Source: Amorphochlora amoebiformis (taxonomy: Eukaryota; Cercozoa; Chlorarachniophyceae). Taken from it: DNA of 64,000 bases. A program made the position numbers and the translations under genes. This document shows positions 1-36,811 of the stretch, one piece after another (position 1 is the first letter of the stretch; the number at the start of each line of letters is the position of its first letter). The DNA lies in the NCBI GenBank assembly GCA_054601695.1, contig BAAHQB010000007.1, positions 124,001-188,000 of the forward strand. The letters are read 5' to 3'. Under the pieces are notes generated by a model, which was not told the DNA's origin, did no database searches, and worked only from the letters and a program-made list of their open reading frames with translations.

Positions 1-116
1 GACCACTCTTTTGTTTACTAAGGATACATATATACATATACACACATACATATAATATACAATTACACACACACATACATATAAATAGAACACATATATA
101 CACATACATATATACC

Positions 117-167
<51 letters not shown>

Positions 168-209
168 GTATATGCATATATGTTTGAATTCATAGAATAG
201 TATATATAT

Positions 210-289
<80 letters not shown>

Positions 290-322
290 ATATATACACA
301 TATATATACATATATATATATA

Positions 323-374
<52 letters not shown>

Positions 375-380
375 CTATAC

Positions 381-5612
<5,232 letters not shown>

Positions 5613-5659
5613 CTGAAAACTTATATTGTACTAAAAGATTTACTCATATAAATATATAT

Positions 5660-5729
<70 letters not shown>

Positions 5730-5851
5730 TATATATATATATATATAAATATCGTGTGTATGGACATATATTGTAACAAAATTAAAGTGTACTATACATG
5801 TGGAATATGCTTAGGAATACACACTAAATTTGTATGATACATAAGTGAAAG

Positions 5852-5895
<44 letters not shown>

Positions 5896-6021
5896 CATTT
5901 ATGTGATATACATGGATAAAAAGAGATACACGTAGGTATATATATTCGCACCGGTATTTAATATATATATATACACATATATATATATATATATTGATAT
6001 AAAGGAAGTGACGTTTACAAC

Positions 6022-6730
6022 CTGGAGGTGGAGGAGGAATATTCTCATTTAGATTCTTCGGCGATAGCTTTCCTCCATGGCTTCCGTGTATCCTTTGGGT
6101 TCCGACGGTCCGTTGGGTTCCATGGGCTTGTTGGGTTCCGTGGGCTTGTTGGGTTCCGTGGGCTTTTTTGGTTCCTCGGGCTTGTTGGGTAGCTTGGTCG
6201 GTTCGTACTTGTTGGGTTCCATAGGCTTGCTGGGTTTCGTGGGTGTGTTGAGTTCGCTGGGTGGGTTGGGTCCCGTGGCTTTGTTGGGTTACGTGTGCTA
6301 GTTCGGCATCACGAGGTTCGCGGGCTTGGTGGTCTCCGAACGTCTGTTGGGTTCCCTGGGCTTGTTGGGTTCCCTTCTCTTGGGTTCCCGCCTGATGGAT
6401 ACCGCGAGCCTGGTTGCTCTCGTGAGCCTCTTGCTGTCTGCGAACATATTTGGTTTTGTTAACCTGTTGGATTTCGTGGAATTGCTGGGTTCCGGTTCCT
6501 CGAGCACGTTGGGTTCCGGTTCCGCGAGCACGTTGGGTTCCGGTTCCGCGAGCACGTTGGGTTCCGTGAACCTGTTGGGTTTCGTGGACTCTATGGGCCC
6601 TTTGGGCATGTCGGGTTCGATGCGTAGGTTGACCATGCGGTTCGAGAGGAGGAGTTGGGTTGAAGGTGTTGTGGAGTTTGAAAGATGACTTCGGCAGGAT
6701 TCTGACCGTCATGTTGGAAAAATGATACAA
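6022..6730 (-). CDS. Possible exon encoding G-T-Q-Q-A-H repeat protein
   Basis: Only one of the three minus-strand frames stays open across this GC-richer island. It encodes degenerate six-residue repeats of the type GTQQAH, then NENIPPPPPG, ending at a possible donor (CCAG/gttgta, exon end at 6022). It can begin at an in-frame ATG at 6730 or at an acceptor (gacggtcag) with exon start at 6701. The DNA is an 18-bp degenerate minisatellite (unit like GGGTTCCGTGGGCTTGTT on the plus strand), so the open frame could be a by-product of the repeat. It may be part of the minus-strand gene to its left, although its outgoing phase (1) does not match exon 5449-5612 (phase 0), so another exon would be needed. 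Confidence 0.35.
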
Positions 6731-7009
6731 AAAAAAGGTGTAGGGTTAGAGTTTCGGTTACACGTAGAGAGGGATTTGAAAAACACTTGATGTGTTATGT
6801 TAACGTGGATAATATGGTACAGTAGGTATGTGTTAGGGATTAGGCAGGCTTACGCATTCTGGAGTTCGATGGGTTGTTTCGATGTTTTAGTACTTGAGCT
6901 GCGTCCTCTCATGCTATTTGTGTCAACGCTCTGCAATATAGGATAGGGGTGTGTATATATACATGTTTGTATAGGAATATGTGTATATATAAGTATATAT
7001 ATATATATT

Positions 7010-7154
<145 letters not shown>

Positions 7155-7160
7155 CAGGAA

Positions 7161-7235
7161 GAAAAGAAGTGTTCGACTACCGCACCAACCTCATTCATCG
7201 TAACCCAAACGAACAACAATCAATCCTGACTACTA
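7161..7235. repeat. Dispersed element, copy 1
   Basis: A roughly 75-bp unique segment with the core CGACTACCGCAC and, 8 bp on, ATTCATCGTAACCCAAACG. A diverged copy in the same orientation lies at 36140-36232 inside a glucoamylase intron (CGACTATCGCAC, then ATTCGTCATAATCCAAACG). No open frame is conserved between the two. Confidence 0.55.
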
Positions 7236-7353
7236 TATCACCCCGCTACACGTGTACGTTGCCTACTAGCATACCACTGGTGGGGCCGGACCGGATTACC
7301 GGCTGCCGGACCGCTGCATTAGCAATATGAGTGTATATATTGATACTTACACC

Positions 7354-7386
<33 letters not shown>

Positions 7387-7505
7387 TATATTATATATAT
7401 ATATATATATACATATATATACGTGTGTGTGTGTGTGTTTTTATGTATACATACACAAATATACACATATACATATACATATAATACTTATACATATATA
7501 CACAC

Positions 7506-7564
<59 letters not shown>

Positions 7565-7660
7565 TACATATATACATGTAGATATCGAAATATGTAATTG
7601 TATATATTAGGAGATGATATATAGAGTGATTTAATGCACACACACACACACACATATATA

Positions 7661-7701
<41 letters not shown>

Positions 7702-7760
7702 GTATTTATGCTCATGATATAGCATGTAAACATGGTTGTACAATACACACATACACACAT

Positions 7761-7791
<31 letters not shown>

Positions 7792-7969
7792 AATGTATGT
7801 ATATATATATGGTCATGAGGAATCGCAGCGAGCAGGAATGAGGTAGAAGAAAAAGGAGGGAAGAGAAGAATGAAAGGGAGAGAGGAATGAAGAAAGAGAG
7901 AGAGATTCGAGAGAGAATCGAGAGAGAAGTCAAACGAAGATGTATGGAAGAAGAGTTTCCATTTTTCAC

Positions 7970-8214
7970 CTCAAGCATCAATATCCAGTATTCATGGCAT
8001 GTGTCGTACCGTGATGGTCGTATCAAGGGATTCCTGGACCTGGCTCTCGTCGTTTCCTCCCTCCATCCTCTCCCTCCCGCTCTTAACAGGTCTTCAGGGA
8101 TCCTGCAAACACCTGCAGCCGCCATAAAGGAATTGTTTTCAACATGCTCTTCAATTCCCCCCCCCCCCCCGCCCCTCCGAGTCTCGGCCCCCTCACATCT
8201 ATATTTTCCGCCAT
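7970..8214 (-). CDS. Putative first coding exon, interrupted by G homopolymer
   Basis: An ATG at 8214 (context aagATGGCGG) opens MAENIDVRGPRLGG, then a run of 14 G. As written, the frame continues with ELKSMLKTIPLWRLQ and soon stops. With one more G the frame instead runs through EEHVENNSFMAAAGVCRIPE and on to WILMLE at a donor (GAG/gtgaaa, exon end 7970). The second reading is longer and ends exactly at a splice site, so a homopolymer miscount is likely but unproven. Its outgoing phase would be 0, compatible with exon 5449-5612. No family recognised. Confidence 0.4.
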
Positions 8215-8550
8215 CTTCTTTTATCCAAAATGAAAAGGCACCCTCCGTCCGACGAAATTCCCAAGCCTCCCCCCCTCGCCCACAGGACCGGTGTATGTAA
8301 AAACGAGTGAAAAAAGTGAAAATCCATTAAGGAAAGAAGGGACAAAAAGGTAAGAAGGGTTGGAAAAATATAAAGAGTAAGATGAGAGCACGTGGCCGGG
8401 GGGGGGGGTGTCTTTCGCCGGTTTGAGCGGCCGCGCTCGCCAAGGACGCTTCGCCTTGCCCAATCACCGCAGCGCTTTTCTTCACTCGAAACTTCCCGTT
8501 GCCCTGGGTAGAAACCAGGTAATTCCGGCTAAATTACTTTTCGCTTGCTC

Positions 8551-8936
8551 TCATATGACACGTGTCCATGTCACCCCAGCAAGAGCCTGCGAAATCAGCG
8601 AAATCAACCAAAAAAAACCCAAGAGATGCTCCATAGTATGGGCCACTGTATGTCCAATTTTACGAACAGTGGCCCTGTCAGTGGGAGGGTACAGGGGGAG
8701 GGAGGGAAACTCGAAGCTAGGACTAAATCGTCTTACGCTGGAAGCCGCTTCGGTGAGGGCTGTGATTCGTAGCCGGTGATGGTGTCAGCAGCTTGCAGGA
8801 ATGGTGCCCGTACTGTTCTCCAGAATTCAAGAATTTCATGTTTGCTCTGAAATTTTGGAATTTCTAGAACCAACCATCTCTTGTTCTCAGGGCCGATGTT
8901 GGGTGGTACAATCACACCCAGCCCACCATTAATCAT
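8551..8936 (-). CDS. Small two-exon gene, tail-anchored membrane protein candidate
   Basis: Exon 1 is 8737-8936 (ATG at 8936) and exon 2 is 8551-8674, separated by a 62-bp intron with a good donor (CCAGC/gtaaga) and acceptor (cactgacag). The joined frame is 324 nt, 107 residues plus TGA. It includes KHEILEFWRTVRAPFLQAAD, TITGYESQPSPKRLPA and, across the junction, TVRKIGHTVAHTMEHLL. The C-terminus (GFFWLISLISQALAGV) is hydrophobic and could be a single membrane anchor. The start could be later, because a strong internal acceptor (aaatttcag at about 8847) precedes SKHEILEF; the gene may then have further exons upstream. No family recognised. Confidence 0.5.
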
Positions 8937-9510
8937 TAATGATGTGGAATCATGAAGACCGGCTTAGAATTCTGAACAACTGATCGTCATTGATTTCGAA
9001 TTCTCAGCAATTGAAATCGTCAATGACACGGATAGCCAGGCCCGTACTGCTCAATTTCAGATTGAAGCTTCTACTATCTCTAGACTATATCTAGTATCTA
9101 GAGTATACCTAATTAGCTATAATATACTAGAATATATACTCTGAGTCTAGAGTTTCGATCATATGATTCTATAGGATTAGCGGTATTAAATTTAATAACT
9201 CAATTTTAGAATAATTCAATTTCAATATTACGGATAATTCAATTGTAAGTCTAGAATCTAGATTCTGAGATCTACTAAGATAATCTAGATAATCTCTTGC
9301 ATGATCAAATTTATTACTAGTACTATGATTTAGATTATTCTTGTTGTACATCATCCACACTCTAGAGTCTGAGTCTAGACACTAGATGCATGTATCTCTA
9401 TATATTTACATATATATATATTATATATAAATATATATAAATGTATATATATATATATATATATATCTAGATGTATATATAATATATATATGATATATAC
9501 TTAGTAATAT

Positions 9511-9633
<123 letters not shown>

Positions 9634-9648
9634 TGATACCGTTTATAT

Positions 9649-9679
<31 letters not shown>

Positions 9680-9845
9680 GATAGATATATATATATAAAT
9701 TTTGCTTTATATGAAATGTAATACTGTATTATGTTTGTACATAAATATTACATACTGTGCTAGCAAATGTTGTGTTTATAATTCTGTATGTGTGTATATA
9801 TGTGTATGTGTATACACACATGTCACATATGTATTTGTGTAAATG

Positions 9846-10211
<366 letters not shown>

Positions 10212-10367
10212 CAATATTACATTACATGGCCTTCGAGACGACTCGGCGCAGATTTGAAGGCATGTTCTCGAATGTATCTGAACACACATATCGATCGATA
10301 TCTTTCGGTTGACGTAAGGGTCAAGGTATATGTCTCAGCCATGTGATCTCAACGTGTACTGAACGTC

Positions 10368-10460
10368 CAACATACCTGAGAAGCCGACCATGCATCCATC
10401 CAACATACCTGAGAAGCCGACCTTGCATCCATCCAACATACCTGAGAAGCCGACCATGCA
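10368..10460. repeat. 34-bp minisatellite, three copies
   Basis: Three near-identical direct copies of a unit beginning CCAACATACCTGAGAAGCCG and ending GCATCCAT. The middle copy differs by CCTTGC in place of CCATGC. It lies about 450 bp upstream of the transporter start codon. Confidence 0.85.
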
Positions 10461-10908
10461 TCCAAAGTCCTGTAAATACTTCTGGCACGAATATGAAATA
10501 CGAAATATATATGTATATATATTTATATTAAAATATATAATGCATCATACGCTCAAATCTAGACATACAAGAACTGAAAATATACTCAAAATGCCGACTA
10601 CCTGCACCTGGGCTTCAAAATTCGGGTAAGGATGACACGTGTCATATTATATATCAGTGAGATATCTTGAATTTATCCCATATTAATATGCAGAAAATGG
10701 ATGTTTAACGGGTCATAATCGATGTTGAACGGGGGTGAATGGGAGCCTCACCTTTACTTGTTTATGATGAGAATCTCTCTCATCGATCGCAGACGAAACT
10801 ATTCTCCAACTGATCGTCAATCATCGCCCCTTCGGCTCCCTTCTTGTCCGGAGCCAACAACAGTTTCAAAGCCATGAGTCGAAACGGGTATACCAACGGC
10901 ATAATCCG

Positions 10909-29433
<18,525 letters not shown>

Positions 29434-29542
29434 TACTTTTATATATATATATATATATATATATAATGTATATATATATATATATTATACGTGTGTATAT
29501 GTATACGGAATTATTTGAATGCACATATGAGCAAATATATGC

Positions 29543-29595
<53 letters not shown>

Positions 29596-30893
29596 CATAT
29601 GCATGTCCACATTTTCAGGACTCAGACTTCGAATCAATGATTGGGTCCGATGGAGAACACAGAAGACACAGATCACATAAAGTACCCAAGTCCGTACATG
29701 ATGCTATACACGTGTCTGTACAGCGACGAGAAAATAGGAGCATACACTCGGATAGCGATATCGATAGCGATAGCAAGAGGGTTGATAAGCCTCAATATGC
29801 TACTTCAGGGCAATATCCTGTTTTGGATCCTTTCGAAGCCAAGACTTGATCGTCTAACCTCAACGGTTCACGTTATTCTAGAATCTTTCAAGTTCTCATA
29901 TGCTCTTTATCCTGGGGTCTAACTCATTCATTACTGGAGTTAGATCGTGCATGGGCAATGAGTAGAAATTCAACAGCTTTAGAGCTGCTCAGCTAACGCG
30001 CTAGCTACTAGAGCTGTCTAGGCTATATTACTGGTTGTATTAGTCAAAACCAGCCAAATTTCAAAGTTAAAATCTAGTAAATTTCCAATCGATCACCAAT
30101 TTCTACTGCATGTACGCGTGAATACACCAAGATACCATTATTCTACTAGTTCTAGTTATTACTTCGCACTACGGCTGTACGGTGTACCGTGAATGGCTAG
30201 ATCTTCGAGCCCGAACGTCTGGACACTAGAGGGACCTTAAAAAACTGTAGTATATCAACATTAATCTGAATTCCGTTGAATTCAATCAAGAACATTCAGC
30301 GCTATACACAATCCTGTATTAATTCGCGCGTTGTTTAGAGCATATGGTCCGGAGGGTTCCCAGCTACATGCAGCACATTTAGTGAAGATACTACTAGTGT
30401 CACTTAGTCTAGTGATATCCGAGATATTGTAATGTAAACTTGACTTTTCATCTAACGTCCAGAACGTCTACCGTAGATGCACATATCTCAGAACCAAATC
30501 TACTCTAGCTGGACGTCTCAATCCTGGAATACTAGTATCTCTAGTCTCTAGATGACCTTTGAATTGGCCTATGCAGAATCTATTCAATTTTTAACTTTCG
30601 GTCAATGAGCTTTAAATCCAGATCCTAGAGACTATCTAGCTATCAGCATCAAGTGGGTCAGTGGGACGCATGCTGAGGTCACGATATACACATCTTCCAG
30701 GTACATATACATGTATATCGTGGTATCCATGCAACTTCAACAGCCCTTTTAAGCAGAAAACCCAAAAAAAATTGTGCGATGGAGAAGCTCACTTCCCGTA
30801 CCCACGATGCGCTCGGCGGTTTGAAAACTCTAAATTTGGCGAGAAAAGGGGAAATCTTGCGAGGAGACGATTTCTTTTTGATGCACCTCGCAA
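29434..30893. other. Intergenic spacer between convergent genes
   Basis: 29434-29600 is TA repeat. 29618-29848 holds an open frame after a possible acceptor (tttttcag), rich in S, D, R and H ([19 protein letters not shown] at its start), but it cannot be joined in phase to the transporter without losing its stop; I leave it unassigned. 29930-30660 is unique DNA strongly enriched in CTAG words. The 3' ends of the transporter and the glucoamylase face each other here. Confidence 0.6.
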
Positions 30894-31158
30894 TCAGACA
30901 GATCCGGCCATGGCTTCGATTGCCTTCTTACGGGCGTCCAGGGCGCCGAACAGCGTCCCGTACGACCACGTGAGGTCATTTGCGCCCTTAAAATGTGTGT
31001 GCAAGAGTAAATATGCATATATGTATATTTATATAAACATATACATATGTATACATATGTACATATTAAATATATCTACATATATCTACATATCCCATCG
31101 AGTCTATATATGCGTATACGATGTAACCTACAGGTACATGCAAAAACCCAGTGATTGT

Positions 31159-31214
<56 letters not shown>

Positions 31215-31234
31215 ATGTTTATATTACACAGAAT

Positions 31235-31287
<53 letters not shown>

Positions 31288-31511
31288 GGATATATATAAT
31301 ATGCGATAATGTAAGATACTATAAATACATGTATATAGTTATATCTACATTTTTACATTCATATGTAAACTTATATGCTTTTGTACATATCTACGTCTGC
31401 GTCCACGTCGAACATATATAGATAGTTTAAATATACATATTACATGTATAACATGTAGACATAGGTATGCAATATAGAAATATATGTATATATATATATA
31501 CACACACACAA

Positions 31512-31542
<31 letters not shown>

Positions 31543-32412
31543 CATGTACATAAAAAATAAAAATAATCCACATACACACACACACACACACATGCATGTA
31601 CCTCCTACATATAAACAAGCATATATATATATTATTACACCAACGAAATACATGAAAACAAACAATAGCTTGAACAAAACCTGTTCGAATCCCGAGTCGA
31701 GATTGATTTGTTCAGACATATGCAGCTTGTTCAAATGTCGTTTCGCACGTGTCAGTAGAGCGTCCCCCTGGTTTATGTAAACATACATATATATATATAT
31801 TATATTATATACAACTAACATACCTATTTAAATACGAGAAAGCTAACTGGGTTTTGAGCCCAATTCTACGAGAACCTATTAGAAGGTAACTGTCTAAACC
31901 CTAACCATAGACTAAGCCTAACCCCCTAAATCTAGCCCTTACTATATCCCTACCTAACGAGAAAGAGTCCATTCTTAACTGGTTTTGAGCCTAATTTTAA
32001 GTATAATCCGAACGCGCACTTATGAGAAGCTAACTGTCTTAACCCAAACCCAACCCTAACCATAGTCTAAGCCTAACCCTCTAACTCTAATCCAACCCTA
32101 GCCCTTACTATAACCCTAACCCTAACGAGAAAGAGTCCATTTTCAACTTTGACTTGCTTTTTTTTTTGAGCCTAATTCTAAGCCGAAGCCCAATTCTAAG
32201 TAGAATCCGAATGCGAACCTAGGAGAAGCTAATTGTCTAAACCGAAACCCAAGCCTAACCCTATCCATAGGTCTAAGTCTAACCCCCCTAACCCTAATCC
32301 AATCCTAGCCCCTGACCATAACCCTAAACCCTAACCCTAACCCTGACCTCGAGAACAAGGGCCATTGATGCAATTCCGAGGTGAATAGATTCATCAGACT
32401 ATATATATATAT

Positions 32413-32493
<81 letters not shown>

Positions 32494-32628
32494 AATATAT
32501 GTATGTATGTATATTAGAAGCTAAAGATGGATATGGATGTGTATATGTGCTAAGATATATGTTTTTACATATATATATATATATATATACTATATATAAA
32601 CATATATATATGTATATGCATATATATA

Positions 32629-32665
<37 letters not shown>

Positions 32666-33174
32666 CCTATGTATTACATATTTACTTATATGTGTGTATG
32701 TATGTAATATTTGTTCAGTATATCCAAACATGCACATATCAACACTTTTTATATGAATTTTTCTATACTTAGTCTATATATATATATATATATATATGTA
32801 CACACATGCACACGCAATTATATATATTTATATATATATTTATACATTTACACACATATATATATTCAATCCTACCCAAAACGAATAATATCAGAGCTTT
32901 AGAAATAAAAGAGAAAAAAAAAAACCCAACCAAATACACATACATAAACACATACACATTCACACACACAAAGCCATATAAGCACTAAATACACACATCT
33001 TGCTCATCTACTGCTATAGACACACGCGTATGTTACTCGAGGAGCGTAGCCGTATGACTGGAGGAGAGGAGATAGAAAGAGTTTTGAATGCTCGTCGAGA
33101 TGTTTGGAAGTGTCGTTCAGCATCGAGTAGAAGCCTTTCGCGGCGCGATAGTGGAGCTCAGCCAGAGACTGGGG

Positions 33175-33237
<63 letters not shown>

Positions 33238-33326
33238 CAAGACGTGAATATGTGGGTGTGAATGGTTGTATATTTGGATATGTTTGATATTTGGATTTAA
33301 GTATGCATATGTATATATGTATATGC

Positions 33327-33384
<58 letters not shown>

Positions 33385-33516
33385 ATATGAGTATATATTC
33401 GGGTAGAAATGTGCAACAGCGCGGTACAGCTAGACTGGGTGTATACATATAAATTTAAATATAAGATTGTATGTATATATATATATATAATATCAATATC
33501 TATATTCACATATTAA

Positions 33517-33551
<35 letters not shown>

Positions 33552-33564
33552 ACATACATATCTT

Positions 33565-33601
<37 letters not shown>

Positions 33602-34664
33602 GTAACACGATAGCATATCATAATATGGACACTAAGCTAAAACTACCCCTCTTTCTAACCCAAACCCTAGCGCATAAAATCCAAAAAAACAATTTTTCGC
33701 TAAACCTAACCTGAGTAACCCTAGCGCATAGAATCCAAAAAAAACTATTTTTCGCTAACGCTAACCTGAGTGCATAGAATCCAAGGGTTTCCAACAGATC
33801 CAGACTCATAGCCATCGTAAGTGTCATTCGGATATCGTCCAATTAGATATCCTACATATTCGTAACAAATATGTACATATACACAAACACACACACACAC
33901 ACACACACATACATACATATACACATTGTACATATATATGTACACATATATATATATATATATATAGATATGTAAATATAAGATATACCCGGAATCTTGG
34001 CTTGGTCGTCCTTAGCATTAATAGGATACATTCCATCGGAATACATAACCTCTTTAAGCTTACCAACGCTAGAAAGAACCTAGTTTGGTTAGGGTGTTAG
34101 GCTTAGAGAATTAGGAGAGGGCTAGGCTTAGAGGGTTGGGATAGGGCTAGGCTTAGAGGGTTGGGAGAAGGTTAGGCTTAGTGGAATAAGGCTAGGCTTA
34201 GAGGGTTGGGAGAGGGCTAGGCTTAGAGGGTTGGGATAAGGCTAGGCTTAGAGGGTTGGGATAGGGCTAGGCTTAGAGAGTTGGGAGAAGGTTAGGCTTA
34301 GAGGAATAGGGCTAGGCTTAGAGGGTTGGGATAGGGCTAGGCTTAGAGGGTTGGGGGAGAGGGCTAGGCTTAGAGGGTTGTGATGGGCTAGGTTTAGAGG
34401 GTTGGGATAGGGCTAGGCTTAGCGGGTTGGATAGGGCTAGGCTTAAAGGGTTGGGAGAGGGCTAGACTTAGAGGGTTGGGAGAGGGCTAGGCTTAGAGGG
34501 TTGGGATAGGGCTAGGCTTAGAGGGTTGGGATAGGGTTATGAATAGGGTTTAGTGTTAGGAGTAGGGTTTTGGTTAGGGTTCTTGTGGGTTGGGCTTGGA
34601 CTGTTATATACCGTTACATGCATATATGTGTGTGTGTGTAAATATATGTGTATATATATGTAAA

Positions 34665-34732
<68 letters not shown>

Positions 34733-35207
34733 TACCCCCCACCGACACACAACCCCCAACGCACACAAGCACTCACACAATCTCATACCATACACACGTG
34801 TGACCTTAGAATCTGTATAGGAGAAAAACCCATCGTCAGCGTAGCCGTAGAGAACACCAAGGTGAACAGCAGAATCCAGATCGAGATACTTCTGAGGGCC
34901 TCCGTGGGGGGTCATGGTTGCCTTGATCACTCCGCTGGAGGCGTCCCAGAAGGCTTGGATTGAGGGCTCCATAGACTTGGCCTGGTTTTGTTTGGGATGT
35001 GTTTTAAAATTGCGGCGTGGTTTTGCTTGGGATGTGTTTTAAAATTGCGGTTGATTTCGTGTATGTGGGTGGATATATGCGTGAGTGTGTGTGGTATGCG
35101 TGTGTGTGTGTGTTTTTTTAAATGTGATGAGTTTATTTTGTTATTTTATTGTGCTTTATTTTTATATGTAGATATTATATATATATATATATAAATATAT
35201 AAATATG

Positions 35208-35301
<94 letters not shown>

Positions 35302-35381
35302 TCTGCTTCCCCTGCATGTCCTGGAAAAATATATGTCTGTATCTCTACATTTATAAATATAATATTTACATATATATATAA

Positions 35382-35438
<57 letters not shown>

Positions 35439-35480
35439 CATAAATGCGTGTGTCCATATATTCGTATATATATATATATT

Positions 35481-35530
<50 letters not shown>

Positions 35531-35664
35531 ATTAAAAGCGCGTGTGCATATATTCAATATGCAAGTGTAACAGAATACATACCTGTGCCTGATAATACGT
35601 CCCAGCGCCTGTATCCCCAAGTCTGTTGGCGAGCTGAGCGCCGATTACCAGAGCCTTATATGAT

Positions 35665-35717
<53 letters not shown>

Positions 35718-35862
35718 GATATTTACATATATCAATATGTATATATATATATATATGTATATTTAGATATGTATATATATCAATATATACACGTATGTGC
35801 AATCCCATTTGTATTGTATGTGTTTATGAATATGATACATAGTTTGGTATGCTTAGGTGGTA

Positions 35863-35918
<56 letters not shown>

Positions 35919-35944
35919 GATATGTGTATATATGTGCGCGTATA

Positions 35945-35980
<36 letters not shown>

Positions 35981-36339
35981 TTACAGCATGTAGAGGTAGC
36001 ACGGGACCTATAGCTAATTAACTACGCAGCGGCTGGTTAGACTACCGTTAGCTCCCAAGAGTATACGAGTAGTAGCACAATAATCGGAACCCAGGAAATT
36101 ATTGGAACCCATAGGTTCCGGAGGAGTAGGGAAGGAAGTTAGGAACTAAGGAAGTATCCGACTATCGCACATTATCAAATCATTCGTCATAATCCAAACG
36201 GACTTGAATCGAACTCTGCATCTACTATGCTATATATATATATATATGTATATATATAATATAATATCGGATACCTTGCGCTGGACCATCTTGGTGAAAA
36301 AATGGTGTCCATTCACCTATTTTACAAACACTTAAGTAC

Positions 36340-36401
<62 letters not shown>

Positions 36402-36570
36402 TATGTGCACATAATGTATACATATAGTAGACAATACAACATATCTATTTTGCGCATCAAACAAGATATAAATATATGAGATTTTGATATAGATATAGAT
36501 ATAGTTATATATATATATATTTACGTATCTATGCACATATAAATCTGTATACATATACGTCTATTTATAA

Positions 36571-36623
<53 letters not shown>

Positions 36624-36635
36624 TATATATATATG

Positions 36636-36678
<43 letters not shown>

Positions 36679-36776
36679 GTATATGTATATGTATATATGT
36701 ATATATGCATGTATGTATGTATGCTCGCATATGTTGTGTATATTTTCGCATAACCATATCCATACAAATATGAATA

Positions 36777-36811
<35 letters not shown>

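Noticed and set aside
29641-29922. Plus-strand 93-codon frame downstream of the transporter
   Set aside because: No splice-compatible link to the transporter and no recognisable domain. A competing frame in the same island looks equally open.
33385-33440. Minus-strand segment reading [11 protein letters not shown] in the glucoamylase region
   Set aside because: It resembles the exon at 33037-33168 ([11 protein letters not shown]) and may be a decayed echo, but it has no usable donor and the phase-consistent model skips it.
35300-35325. Short minus-strand segment after a good acceptor (DMQGKQ) in the glucoamylase
   Set aside because: Including its 19 nt breaks phase. Joining 35583-35654 straight to 34805-34981 matches GH15 spacing.
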